Source: Desulfobulbaceae bacterium UBA5611 (lineage in GTDB: Bacteria; Desulfobacterota; Desulfobulbia; Desulfobulbales; Desulfocapsaceae). Taken from it: a DNA stretch of 39,310 bases. The stretch spans positions 5,738-45,047 of the forward strand of contig DIKT01000049.1 of NCBI GenBank assembly GCA_002424635.1, read 5' to 3'. Below the pieces are notes generated by a model that was not told the DNA's origin, ran no database searches, and saw only the letters and a list, made by a program, of their open reading frames with translations. Shown piece after piece: positions 27,010 through 35,435 of this stretch. A program made the position numbers and the translations under genes. Each line of letters starts with the position of its first letter. Position 1 is the first letter of the stretch.

Positions 27010-27465
27010 ATGAACGAAACAAAAATTACTAATAATGTCGAACTGGCTACATTTTATGTCGGTGATGCCCTGTGCGGTATGGATATCCTGAAAATTCAGG
27101 AGATCAACAAACTGATGGATATGACCAAGGTTCCTCAGGCACCTTCCTATGTCACCGGCATCCTGAATCTGCGGGGGCAGATTGTGACGATCATCGATCT
27201 GGGCAAGAAACTAGGCCTCGGATCAACAGAGGCCACCTCCAGTGCGCGCAATATTATTGTCAGTTCGCCTGGTGAACATGTAGGGCTTCTTGTCACCCGG
27301 CTCAGCGATGTAGTGTCAGCGGAAACTGACAAAATTGAACGTGCCCCGGCCAATATGGGTGGGATTCAGGGCGATTTCTTTTCCGGGGTCTATAAAACTG
27401 AGGATAAACTTATTGGTATCCTTGATGTCAATAAGGTCTTACGTCTTGAGGAGCAGGGTCACTGA
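27010..27465 (+). CDS. cheW: Chemotaxis coupling protein CheW
   Basis: A 151-residue single CheW domain that would bridge CheA and receptors. It shows FYVGDALCGMDILKIQEINK, the central NLRGQIVTIIDLGKKLGL block and VSAETDKIERAPAN. AGGA precedes the ATG. It ends 2 bp before cheB, so the two are likely translated together. Confidence 0.96.
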   Translation: MNETKITNNVELATFYVGDALCGMDILKIQEINKLMDMTKVPQAPSYVTGILNLRGQIVTIIDLGKKLGLGSTEATSSARNIIVSSPGEHVGLLVTRLSDVVSAETDKIERAPANMGGIQGDFFSGVYKTEDKLIGILDVNKVLRLEEQGH

Positions 27466-27467
27466 GA

Positions 27468-28598
27468 ATGCTTGCAAAAAAACTACGAGTTTTAGTAGTA
27501 GATGATACCATTGTTTACCGAAAAGCAGTCAGTGATATCCTGGCTGAGATTCCCGGTATTGAAGTTGTAGGTATTGCCCATAATGGCAAAATTGCCATGT
27601 CCAAGATTTCTACCTTAAAGCCGGATCTGCTGACGCTCGATATCGAAATGCCGGAGATGAATGGCATTGAAGTTCTGGCCGCCTTGCAAAAGGATCATCC
27701 GGAGGTGGGTGCGATCATGCTCTCCACACTTACTGCCGACGGAAGCGATATGACCATGAAGGCGCTGGAGCTTGGGGCCTTTGACTTTATTCTCAAACCG
27801 CAAAGCAGCGCTAACCTGCAGGAAGGTAAAAATCAGATAAAAGATGCCCTGCTGCCAATGCTTGAGGCCTTCCGCAATTCAAAGAATGCGACCACATTTC
27901 TGGGCAGCAAAGGTATATTCAATCGAGCCAGAAGTTTGTCTGAACCAAAATCAGGCTCTTCCTTGCGTCCTCAAGCAATTACCGGAACGAGCACGACACC
28001 TAGGAGTTCGATACGGCGTGGCAAATCAGAGATTGTCACCATCGGCATCTCAACCGGAGGGCCAAACGCCCTCAGTCAGATGTTGCCTTTACTGCCGGGT
28101 GATCTTGGTGTGCCGGTTATTATTGTCCAGCATATGCCACCGATTTTCACAAAATCACTGGCGGCAAGCCTTAATGCCAAATGCGCTCTCACCGTCAAAG
28201 AAGCAGAAGAGGCTGAACCGCTCCAGGCCGACACCGTATACATCGCTCCCGGCGGCAAGCAAATGAAACTGGTAGCCAGCCCTGACGGCAAAAACAGAAT
28301 GATCAAAATCACCAATGATCCACCGGAAAATTCCTGTCGTCCTTCAGTCGATTATCTGTTTCGGTCAGTGGCTGATTATTATGTTGGCCGTACCACGGCT
28401 GTAATCATGACCGGTATGGGATCTGACGGCACTAAAGGCTTACAGCTCCTGAAGCAAAAAGGGGCCTTGATCATTGCTCAGGATGAGGCCACCTGCGTGG
28501 TCTATGGTATGCCCAAAGCACCTATTCAGCAGGGCCTGGCTGATATAATAGTCCCGTTGAATAAAATCGCCGCGGAAATAACCAAGAGCATAAAATAA
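27468..28598 (+). CDS. cheB: Chemotaxis protein-glutamate methylesterase CheB
   Basis: A 376-residue enzyme that removes methyl groups from receptors. The receiver domain (1-125) has phospho-Asp58 (LTLDIEMPEMNG). A Ser-rich linker (about 140-185) joins the methylesterase (187-376), with catalytic Ser195 (GISTGGPN), His222 (VQHMPP) and Asp320 (MGSDGTKG) all present. GAGGAG at the end of cheW supplies its Shine-Dalgarno. Together with CheR it implies adaptation of a receptor encoded elsewhere. Confidence 0.97.
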   Translation: MLAKKLRVLVVDDTIVYRKAVSDILAEIPGIEVVGIAHNGKIAMSKISTLKPDLLTLDIEMPEMNGIEVLAALQKDHPEVGAIMLSTLTADGSDMTMKALELGAFDFILKPQSSANLQEGKNQIKDALLPMLEAFRNSKNATTFLGSKGIFNRARSLSEPKSGSSLRPQAITGTSTTPRSSIRRGKSEIVTIGISTGGPNALSQMLPLLPGDLGVPVIIVQHMPPIFTKSLAASLNAKCALTVKEAEEAEPLQADTVYIAPGGKQMKLVASPDGKNRMIKITNDPPENSCRPSVDYLFRSVADYYVGRTTAVIMTGMGSDGTKGLQLLKQKGALIIAQDEATCVVYGMPKAPIQQGLADIIVPLNKIAAEITKSIK

Positions 28599-28647
28599 TG
28601 CCCATCATATTGCCGACCTCCTCCTTGCTCTTCATATTTTTGACCAC

Positions 28648-29487
28648 ATGTTAAAAATATCGCCAGACGAACTTAAGCTGGTCGCCCAATATATTCACGA
28701 TATCTCGGGGATATATCTTGACCAGAGCAAATCCTATCTGTTTGAGACCCGGTTGGGTTCCATTGCTAGCGAACATAACTGCGCCACTTACAAGGAGCTT
28801 TATCAAAAAGCCAGGAGCGAGCCCGGCAAGATTATAGAACGTCAAATAATTGATGCCATTTCTACCAATGAAACCCTCTTTTTTCGTGATAAAAGTCCGT
28901 TTGAACTTCTCCAGCATAAGCTGCTGCCCGAATTGATTGATGCCCGCACACCCCTGTCTCCAGCTTTGAAAACTAATCTCAAGATTTGGAGTGCCGCCTC
29001 ATCAACTGGACAGGAGCTCTACTCGATCGCTATCATCATTAAAGAGATGCTCCGCGATATTGACAAATACACCATTAAACTAGTAGGCACTGATATTTCT
29101 GACCGGGCTGTAGCCCAGGCCAGTAGGGGAAAATATAACAAATTTGAGATGGAACGGGGCCTGCCCGGTGATAAGCTGCAGCGTTATTTCACCATGTTTG
29201 GCGACTCATGGACGATCAAAGATGAAATCCGGGCCATGGTCCAGTTTAAAAAACTTAATCTGATGCTGCCTTTTGCAGGTCTGGGAAAATTTGACATCAT
29301 TTTCTGTCGTAATGTGGCCATTTATTTCACCCTTGCTGATCGCCAGAAGCTGTTTAATAAAATAGCTGACAGTCTGGCTGATGATGGGTACCTCATAATT
29401 GGCTCCACCGAATCGCTTACTGGTATCTGTCCTCGTTTCATACCTAAGAGGCATTTACGATCAATATTTTATCAGAAAAACCCATGA
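28648..29487 (+). CDS. cheR: Chemotaxis protein methyltransferase CheR
   Basis: A 279-residue SAM-dependent methyltransferase for receptor glutamates. The N-terminal CheR helical domain leads to AISTNETLFFRD. The SAM-binding motif is WSAASSTGQELYSIAI, then LVGTDISDRAV and FDIIFCRNVAIYF. There is no C-terminal TPR or pentapeptide extension. Its stop overlaps the next gene's ATG by 4 bp. Confidence 0.97.
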   Translation: MLKISPDELKLVAQYIHDISGIYLDQSKSYLFETRLGSIASEHNCATYKELYQKARSEPGKIIERQIIDAISTNETLFFRDKSPFELLQHKLLPELIDARTPLSPALKTNLKIWSAASSTGQELYSIAIIIKEMLRDIDKYTIKLVGTDISDRAVAQASRGKYNKFEMERGLPGDKLQRYFTMFGDSWTIKDEIRAMVQFKKLNLMLPFAGLGKFDIIFCRNVAIYFTLADRQKLFNKIADSLADDGYLIIGSTESLTGICPRFIPKRHLRSIFYQKNP

Positions 29488-30077
29488 GGCTTGGTGCGTG
29501 CATGAGAGAGATGACCATACTCGTTGTTGACGATGATCCCGTTATCAGAAAAATGCTGGAAAAGCGCCTTGAGAAAGAAGGGTATGAGGTCCTGGTCGCT
29601 GAAGATGGCTATCAGGCCAGAAAGCTTCTTGCCCAGCAGCGTATTGATGTGGTTTTAACAGATCTGATGATGCCGGGCTCAATCGGCGGCCTTGAAGTTC
29701 TTGATATCGCCAAGAAAATCAGCTCCAACATCGAAGTTATTATAATCACTGCGCACTCATCGATTGATACCGCTGTGGAGGCCATGAAGAAAGGTGCTGT
29801 CGACTATCTGGAAAAGCCTATTAATTTTGACGAACTTTTTCTGCGGCTGGCCAAAATTACCAATCTCCAAGCGATAATACGAAACGCCCAGGATCTGAGT
29901 CAGGCAATGATGACTACAGAAAGTGCAGCGGCCTTGACCATTCAAGACCTGGAGATCAGAAATGCCGAGTTCCAGGGACAGTTGAATAACATTGCAGCCA
30001 TCCTTCGCAATGAACAGATGTCTGCAGATGATCGTATTGACAAGCTGCTTGCCCTGCTGGCGGGCAGCGCCCGATGA
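29484..30077 (+). CDS. Response regulator with helical C-terminal tail
   Basis: A 197-residue protein. The receiver domain (about 9-125) has VVDDDPVIRK, phospho-Asp in LTDLMMPG, the conserved Thr/Ser (ITAHSS) and Lys (LEKPIN). The remaining 70 residues look alpha-helical, with no DNA-binding or enzymatic motif. It is last in the che cluster and could be the diffusible output or a phosphate sink. The ATG at 29484 overlaps the cheR stop (ATGA), suggesting coupling; internal ATGs at 29502 and 29511 are possible starts. Confidence 0.9.
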   Translation: MRLGACMREMTILVVDDDPVIRKMLEKRLEKEGYEVLVAEDGYQARKLLAQQRIDVVLTDLMMPGSIGGLEVLDIAKKISSNIEVIIITAHSSIDTAVEAMKKGAVDYLEKPINFDELFLRLAKITNLQAIIRNAQDLSQAMMTTESAAALTIQDLEIRNAEFQGQLNNIAAILRNEQMSADDRIDKLLALLAGSAR

Positions 30078-30099
30078 CATCAGTAAGTAAAAATCAACA

Positions 30100-30127
30100 A
30101 AAATCATTCACGGCTGTTGCCGATTTT
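30100..30127. terminator. Weak terminator-like hairpin between convergent genes
   Basis: CGGC (30111-30114) and GCCG (30119-30122) pair around TGTT and are followed by ATTTTGT; AAAATC upstream can extend the stem with a bulge. It lies between the che cluster and the convergent pentapeptide gene. The stem is short, so the call is tentative. Confidence 0.35.
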
Positions 30128-30173
30128 GTAAATCAAGCAAACTAACTATACACCAGCAAATTATCTTTATTTT

Positions 30174-31739
30174 TTAGTTCTTAGGTGCAAAACCCACCGC
30201 ATCTGATATTTGCGTATCATCAAGCAAGGCACCGTCCAACCTGGCCCCTGTCAAATCTGCCCCTGACAGATTGGCCTTATATAGATCTGCTCCCCGAAGA
30301 TCAGCACCCCTGAGATCAACCCGCAACAGCAGCGCCCCTTTTAAGTTGGCTTTTTCCAGATCAGCATCATGCAAATTGCTGCCGGTCAAATCAGCGCCTT
30401 CAAGGTCAGCCCCCTCCAGATTCTTACCGCTCAGATCAACGCTGACGAGATTGCAGCCATAGCAGCGTTTAGTCTTAAGCAAAAGTGCCTTATTTTTCTC
30501 TGCCTCCGCCTGATGAGCGGATACAGTTTTTGAACTCATACTATCAGTCGCTTCTGCCTCGTGTACCAGCTTGTCTTTTTGAATAACATCCTCTGTGTTA
30601 TCAGCCATCGTTGCATGGTCACGGCTTTCCCCTTTACCGAACAAACCCTTGACGCGTGCCACGGTATTATCGAACAAGCCCGATTCTTCAGCTACAGCCG
30701 GCTCTGCTTCTTTGGTCACAACCGACGTCTCTTCTATGGTGGGAATATGATCAGCAACAGAAGCAGCAGGTAAAGGCGGCTGCACCGGCGCTGCTGCCGT
30801 TATAACTTTCTCAGAATTTTCGAGTTTATCTGTTGTGTTCGTAACCTCCTGAACTTTTTCAGCATCACCAAGACCAAACAACCCCTTCACACCTTGCAGG
30901 GTATTATCCAAAAATCCCGGCTCTTGAGAGGCAGCAGGAAGATCATTTATAGCAGCATTACCGGCAGAATCATTCTCAGCGACCATTGCTTCTGATGATT
31001 GCCTCGCACTCATTTCCTTATCCAGTTGAGCTCCAACTATTTCTTTAGTCACAATCTGTGTTTCTTCTATGGCTGGAACGTTATCAGCAGCAGAAGTCTC
31101 AGGTAAAGGCGGCTGCTCTGGCGTAGCTGCCTCTATAACCTTCTCAGAATTTTCGATTTTATCTGTTGTGTTCGTTACCTCCTGACCTTTTTCAGCATCA
31201 CCAAGGCCAAACAACCCCTTCACACCTTGCAGGGTATTATCCAAAAATCCCGGCTCTTGAGAGGCAGCAGGAAGATCATTTTTAGCAACATTACCGGCAG
31301 AATCATTCGCAGCGACCATGGCTTCTGATGACTGCCTCGCACTCATTTCCTTATCAAATTGAGCACCGACCAGGTAGGCCCCTGCAAGAATTGTCCCTCT
31401 CAGATCCGCGCCTCGAAGATCAGCGTCTGCCAGATCAGCACCGCCGAGTTCAGCATCCCGAAGGTCCGTATTTCGCAGATTAGCCTTCGTCAGGGTGGCA
31501 AGTCGAAATTTAGCCTTAGAAAGTATAGCCCCTTCCAAATTAGCACCTGTTAAATTGGCCCGGTCAAGGTCAACACCAGAAAGATCACACCTTGGACAAC
31601 TGTTGGTTGCCAGTAATTGTTCTTTACTATTCTCTACCGTAGCCTGATTTATATTCTGCTCAGCCATAACAGAACTATTGACAGTCCAAACTAATATAAC
31701 AGCTGTAATCACTGGAACAATTATCTTTAAAGCACCCAT
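30174..31739 (-). CDS. Exported pentapeptide-repeat protein with duplicated central linker
   Basis: A 521-residue protein with an N-terminal signal sequence (about 1-26, IIVPVITAVILVWTVNSSVMA), so it is extracytoplasmic. Two right-handed pentapeptide helices of the A(D/N)LxG type flank the centre: residues about 50-128 and 428-508. Each opens with a CxxC motif (CPRC at 48-51, CYGC at 426-429) followed by (D/N)L..VDL. Between them are two nearly identical 111-residue copies (124-234 and 235-345) containing GFLDNTLQGVKGLFGLGDAE, plus a degenerate third piece (about 351-372, GLFDNTVARVKGLFGKGE). The function is unknown. The CxxC pairs could bind metal or form disulfides. Confidence 0.88.
   Translation of the reverse strand: MGALKIIVPVITAVILVWTVNSSVMAEQNINQATVENSKEQLLATNSCPRCDLSGVDLDRANLTGANLEGAILSKAKFRLATLTKANLRNTDLRDAELGGADLADADLRGADLRGTILAGAYLVGAQFDKEMSARQSSEAMVAANDSAGNVAKNDLPAASQEPGFLDNTLQGVKGLFGLGDAEKGQEVTNTTDKIENSEKVIEAATPEQPPLPETSAADNVPAIEETQIVTKEIVGAQLDKEMSARQSSEAMVAENDSAGNAAINDLPAASQEPGFLDNTLQGVKGLFGLGDAEKVQEVTNTTDKLENSEKVITAAAPVQPPLPAASVADHIPTIEETSVVTKEAEPAVAEESGLFDNTVARVKGLFGKGESRDHATMADNTEDVIQKDKLVHEAEATDSMSSKTVSAHQAEAEKNKALLLKTKRCYGCNLVSVDLSGKNLEGADLEGADLTGSNLHDADLEKANLKGALLLRVDLRGADLRGADLYKANLSGADLTGARLDGALLDDTQISDAVGFAPKN
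30705..31037 (-). repeat. 333-bp tandem repeat, second copy
   Basis: Encodes residues 235-345 of the pentapeptide-repeat protein and is offset from copy 1 by exactly 333 bp (111 codons). The stretch from about 30841 to 31030 is nearly identical in DNA to 31174-31363, which indicates a recent duplication. Confidence 0.9.
31038..31370 (-). repeat. 333-bp tandem repeat, first copy
   Basis: Encodes residues 124-234 of the pentapeptide-repeat protein. Differences from copy 2 are concentrated at the 3' end of the unit, in the Pro/Ala/Glu-rich segment. Confidence 0.9.
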
Positions 31740-32302
31740 TTTCTACTCCGGAAGGGTAAATGTCTTAAGCTCATATTAAGCTTACAAAAAAAAGCAGCCC
31801 AGCAACAAATCGCCATAATGAGACAGTTTTTCTCATCACTTTTAATCCTATAAACCAGCAAGAAGATACTGCATACCAAGCAAACCTGTCAAGAATCATC
31901 AAAGTTGATCAAATCAATAATCAGGTACCAAAACTAAACTGCAAATCTATTGCAGGTAAATTTATAAACGTTTGACTCGGTTATAAACCTATGACAAACT
32001 TCATATAATCATGAAACTGTCTAAGCCGGAAACATCAACAATGAATTATCATTCATTTTTGATTGATGTTAACCGTAAAGTTATATATAGTGTCAAAAGT
32101 GTTGCAAATATGTGGCAAATAATTAGGATTTTATTGAGCCAGTGGAATTATTAGGAATGAGACACATATAATAGCATAATTTCTTGATGTAAATAATGGC
32201 TGATTACACACGATACTATAATTGTCGGGACAGAACCAATCTCTTCTCTTGCACCGGCGTGTTTCAAAATATTTTCGATGTATCAAATCCAGGAGGATTA
32301 CA
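31740..32302. promoter_or_regulatory. AT-rich divergent spacer upstream of the redox operon
   Basis: These 563 bases lie between two divergent genes and hold no convincing reading frame. TATAAT at 32217-32222 may be the -10 box of the redox operon, but no good -35 is in register. A dyad TGAAT-TATC-ATTCA lies at 32042-32055. No sigma-54 site was found. The length leaves room for an untranslated RNA, but nothing specific supports one. Confidence 0.4.
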
Positions 32303-33067
32303 ATGAAGATCGAGGAATTAGAAAAGGAAATCAATGAAGGCACTGAAAGCATATCTATAGAGGAACGTCGAAAATTCCTGCAAATGGGACTTGCTGTAAC
32401 CGGTATTTTTCTCGGTGGATCTGTTTTATCGCTGACCTCAATAGCTCAAGCTAATCAGAACAGTCCGGATATCAATATCCCCATTGAAGGCCAATATCCA
32501 TATACTAAACATTACAGCATGGTCATGAGACAAAATCGATGTATTGACTGTGAAAAATGCGTAGTGGCCTGTAAACAGACCAATCATATTCCTGATGCCC
32601 ACGATGCCTACAGAACAGCAATTCAGGAACGCCTGACCACTGAGAACGGCTCAGAAAGAAGGGAATTCCGGCCTGTTCTCTGCAATCACTGCAATCGGCC
32701 ACCCTGCGTTCGTGTGTGTCCGACAAAAGCCACTTATAAAGACCCTGAAACCGGCATCGTGCTTATGGACTATGTCAAATGCATTGGCTGTAAAACATGC
32801 ATGGCAGCCTGCCCCTATAACGCCCGCTATTTTAATGAAGAAAAATATGCGATCGACAAATGTAATTTCTGCCTCGACACCAGACTTGCTGCAGGTAAGA
32901 CCGAAACAGCATGTGCGGCAGCGTGTCCGGCAAGAGTAAGAATTTTTGGAGATCTGAAGGATAAATCTACGGAAATTTATCGTCTGTTGCATATGCCTGA
33001 CACCAAGATCTGGGTGTTACGCCCCGATACCGGGGCCTTGCCTAATGTGTTTTATATGAATGCGTAA
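32303..33067 (+). CDS. Tat-exported four-cluster [4Fe-4S] electron-transfer subunit (NrfC/PsrB/DsrO-like)
   Basis: A 254-residue periplasmic ferredoxin-like subunit. ATG 32303 follows AGGAGG. The Tat signal ERRKFLQMGLAVTG (Arg22-Arg23) is followed by a hydrophobic stretch. Four Cys clusters are visible: CIDCEKCVVACK, CNHCNRPPCVRVCP, CIGCKTCMAACP and CNFC...CAAACP, giving four [4Fe-4S] centres. With the next two genes it forms a membrane module in which an NrfD subunit exchanges electrons with menaquinone and this protein wires them to the cytochrome. The set resembles the O-J-P part of DsrMKJOP, but no catalytic subunit is present, so the direction of flow is unknown. Confidence 0.92.
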   Translation: MKIEELEKEINEGTESISIEERRKFLQMGLAVTGIFLGGSVLSLTSIAQANQNSPDINIPIEGQYPYTKHYSMVMRQNRCIDCEKCVVACKQTNHIPDAHDAYRTAIQERLTTENGSERREFRPVLCNHCNRPPCVRVCPTKATYKDPETGIVLMDYVKCIGCKTCMAACPYNARYFNEEKYAIDKCNFCLDTRLAAGKTETACAAACPARVRIFGDLKDKSTEIYRLLHMPDTKIWVLRPDTGALPNVFYMNA

Positions 33068-33087
33068 TTGAATAGAGGTAATTAACC

Positions 33088-33162
33088 ATGTCGAAAACTC
33101 GTCAATATGTAAATTCGACTCAACCTTTTCTGAAATATTTTGCCCCTTGTGCAGGAGAATAA
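33088..33162 (+). CDS. Possible 24-residue leader peptide
   Basis: ATG 33088 follows GAGGT at good spacing and encodes a 24-residue peptide (MSKTRQYVNSTQPFLKYF then APCAGE). Its stop lies 1 base before the cytochrome ATG, so the cytochrome Shine-Dalgarno is within it. It may be translated and coupled to the next gene, or be chance. No homology is recognised. Confidence 0.25.
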   Translation: MSKTRQYVNSTQPFLKYFAPCAGE

Positions 33163-33163
33163 T

Positions 33164-33850
33164 ATGAAACAATACAGAATGAAAACAGTCGGGACCATCC
33201 TGCTGGCAGGGTCTTTTTTCCTTGTTTCCAATTCAATAGCCGCCGAGACTTTTGATGAAGATACCTATGGACCTGAGGCCCCGATTATCTGGGAACAACC
33301 GACCAAGGTCAGTTTCAGCCATAAAACACATACCATGGAGGCCGGTCTTGCTTGTGATTCTTGTCATGACGAACTCTTCACCATGGAATCAGGAGCGGCT
33401 CTTGCTACCGGCACAATGACCATGGCCGCCATGCTGGAAGGACAGTACTGCGGCTCCTGCCATGATGGCAATACCGCCTTTGCCACCAACATGCAATGCG
33501 CGTCATGTCATATGGACATGACAGAACTTATACCGACAGATCTCATAGTGTGGACTAAACCGGTGAAGGCCGTAATTTTTGATCATAAGACCCACATCGA
33601 AGATTTCGGGCTGGAGTGTGAGGCCTGCCATGATTCGCTCTTTGCCATGGAAAAAGGAGCTGCAGAAAGGACAACCGATTTTACCATGCAAGCCCTCTAT
33701 GAAGGTAAATACTGCGGCAAATGCCATGATGGTCCTACCGCCTTTGCCGCAAATACCCGCTGCAATAGCTGTCATATCGGCGTGAAAGGCTATAACCGGC
33801 TGATGGGAAATGATGGTCAGCATGGCAAAAATAATAAGGCTGGTCATTAG
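33164..33850 (+). CDS. Periplasmic hexahaem cytochrome c (two c7-type trihaem domains)
   Basis: A 228-residue exported cytochrome. The signal peptide (1-27) ends NSIAA. Six CxxCH haem sites lie at 64-68, 96-100, 112-116, 152-156, 184-188 and 200-204. They fall into two homologous trihaem halves (about 43-117 and 130-205), each starting with an F.HKTH distal-His motif (FSHKTH, FDHKTH) and keeping CHDG and CxxCH spacing. This is the c7-type trihaem domain duplicated. ATG 33164 follows AGGAGAA. It should accept or donate electrons between the FeS/NrfD pair and a periplasmic partner. Confidence 0.94.
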   Translation: MKQYRMKTVGTILLAGSFFLVSNSIAAETFDEDTYGPEAPIIWEQPTKVSFSHKTHTMEAGLACDSCHDELFTMESGAALATGTMTMAAMLEGQYCGSCHDGNTAFATNMQCASCHMDMTELIPTDLIVWTKPVKAVIFDHKTHIEDFGLECEACHDSLFAMEKGAAERTTDFTMQALYEGKYCGKCHDGPTAFAANTRCNSCHIGVKGYNRLMGNDGQHGKNNKAGH

Positions 33851-33874
33851 TTCTCAAACAAAGAGGTACAATCA

Positions 33875-33928
33875 ATGCAATTAAATATCTTGTGCGAAAG
33901 TCAACCAATCTGCAGGAGTAGAAAATGA
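33875..33928 (+). CDS. Possible 17-residue leader peptide
   Basis: ATG 33875 follows AGAGG and encodes MQLNILCESQPICRSRK. Its TGA overlaps the ATG of the NrfD gene. The placement mirrors the small frame before the cytochrome gene. It is weakly supported and may be chance. Confidence 0.22.
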   Translation: MQLNILCESQPICRSRK

Positions 33929-35118
33929 CAGATACATCACTATCAGCCATATTTGCTGAAACAGCCGAACCACGTCTGGCAACCTCGGCCATAAATAAGG
34001 CCACGCTCTTTTTTTTAATTGTGACGGTGGTTGGTCTCAGTTGCGGTGTGTTAGCTTTTATTTACGGGCATCATACCATTTATCATAATACTCGGGAAAT
34101 GCCTTGGGGAATGCTTATTTCAACCTATGCTTTCTGGGCCATAACCTCTACTGGTTTATGTATTTATGCCGCTATGAGCCATGTCTTTGGCGGCACCAGA
34201 ATGGGTATTATCAGCAACCGCATGGTCTGGATGTCTATTATTTGTATCATGGCCGCCTTTGCCACCATTGGTGTGGAGATTGCCAGCCCGCACAGAATGT
34301 TGCTTTATAATATCCTGTCGCCGAACCCTACCTCCAATATCTGGTGGATGGGTACTCTTTATGGTCTGGCAGTTGGCTGTATGATTATTGAGTTTGCCGG
34401 TATTGTTACCGGCTTGGCAAGGGTAGCTTTGATTCTCGGGATAATGGGGGCAATAGCTGAAGTGTTAGCCAATAGTTGTCTGGGCGGTGTTTTTGCCACC
34501 CTGCCCGCCCGCACTTATTGGTACGGTGCACAATTACCGATCTATTTTCTTACTGCCGCATTTCTCTCAGGCGCGGCGGCTGCCGTCCTGTTTAATTTCC
34601 TGGCTTATAAGATTCGCGATGAAAAAATGAGCCCCGCCGTTCTGCTTGGTGTCAAGAGTGCCGGCAAGGCCATGACTTTGGTGCTTATTCTCTACACGGT
34701 TGCCACCTTCTGGCGCCTTGTCAGTTTTTATGTCGGTGGACCTGAGCTGGGTAGAACAGCAGCAGATGCCCTGATCAGTGGTCCGCTGGCCATTAATTTT
34801 TGGGTTCTGGAGGTCTGTATTGGTCTGCTTATCCCTATTATGCTGATAATTTTATCCCGCCTGGAAAATGTCAGCATGATGGCTCTTGCCGGCTTTCTGG
34901 TTCTTGTTGGACAATTTGTGGCCCGCTATGATCTTGTGATCGCCGGCCAGATCGTACCCCAGAATATGGGCTGGGATGGACTACCTTCTTATTTCAGCTA
35001 TGTGCCATCTATCTTTGAATTCGGCGTCATTGCCGGCGGTATCGGTGTTGTGGCCTTTGGATTTTTGATAGGGGAACGACTTTTCGGCCGAACTTTTACC
35101 CAGAAAGAGCATCATTAA
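33925..35118 (+). CDS. NrfD/PsrC-type integral membrane quinone-interacting subunit
   Basis: A 397-residue membrane protein with about ten hydrophobic helices, beginning ATLFFLIVTVVGLSCGVLAF. Family features include MPWGMLISTYAFWAITSTGL, IASPHRMLLYNILSP, and the C-terminal GWDGLPSYFSYVPSIFEFG typical of NrfD/DsrP proteins. It has no haem or FeS ligands. It should bind menaquinone and pass electrons to or from the FeS subunit. GCAGGAG precedes the ATG. It is the last gene of the module. Confidence 0.94.
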   Translation: MTDTSLSAIFAETAEPRLATSAINKATLFFLIVTVVGLSCGVLAFIYGHHTIYHNTREMPWGMLISTYAFWAITSTGLCIYAAMSHVFGGTRMGIISNRMVWMSIICIMAAFATIGVEIASPHRMLLYNILSPNPTSNIWWMGTLYGLAVGCMIIEFAGIVTGLARVALILGIMGAIAEVLANSCLGGVFATLPARTYWYGAQLPIYFLTAAFLSGAAAAVLFNFLAYKIRDEKMSPAVLLGVKSAGKAMTLVLILYTVATFWRLVSFYVGGPELGRTAADALISGPLAINFWVLEVCIGLLIPIMLIILSRLENVSMMALAGFLVLVGQFVARYDLVIAGQIVPQNMGWDGLPSYFSYVPSIFEFGVIAGGIGVVAFGFLIGERLFGRTFTQKEHH

Positions 35119-35141
35119 TAAGCAGAATTACTGTAATTAAC

Positions 35142-35178
35142 AGAGGGCCATAATTTTAAATTTTACCCATGGCTCTCT
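35142..35178 (+). terminator. Probable terminator of the redox operon
   Basis: AGAGGGCCAT (35142-35151) pairs with ATGGCTCTCT (35169-35178) over 10 bp with one G-U pair. The loop is 17 nt and the following ATTAATTTTG is only moderately T-rich. Confidence 0.5.
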
Positions 35179-35277
35179 ATTAATTTTGTGATAATATTAA
35201 GCCTCCATATTTTTGCTAAGATTTTCTATGTTACGACAGACCCAAGAACAGTAGGTTGTTTTAGGCACAGAGAATGG

Positions 35278-35316
35278 AAATAAGAAAGGCCCGCTACCTA
35301 TAAAGGTACGGGCCTT
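35278..35316 (-). terminator. Terminator for the pheST-ihfA-merR-tRNA-Pro transcript
   Basis: AAGGCCCG (35286-35293) and CGGGCCTT (35309-35316) form an 8-bp stem, extended by TACC / GGTA with a bulged C. On the minus strand TTCTTATTT follows. It lies downstream of tRNA-Pro on that strand. Confidence 0.7.
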
Positions 35317-35435
35317 ATTGTATGTAATAACGACAATGGTGAGATTGAACGCCTTGCTTAAAAGTCTAACAATTTAAGATGTTACTGATTGTCAATAATC
35401 GCAAACATTAACAAAAGCTATAAACTCTTCAAAAA

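Larger units (their letters stand above)
35119..35434. other. Spacer between the redox operon and tRNA-Pro
   Basis: About 316 bases without a gene. It holds two hairpins facing opposite transcripts (35142-35178 and 35278-35316, listed separately). I see nothing else in it. Confidence 0.6.

Noticed and set aside
30705..31370. CRISPR-like or mobile repeat
   Set aside because: The two long copies are direct, in frame and inside one coding sequence, with no spacers, terminal inverted repeats or transposase.
31905..31917. TTGAT-CAA-ATCAA as a possible FNR-type site
   Set aside because: The spacer is 3 bp, not the 4 bp of an FNR box, and no in-register promoter is near.
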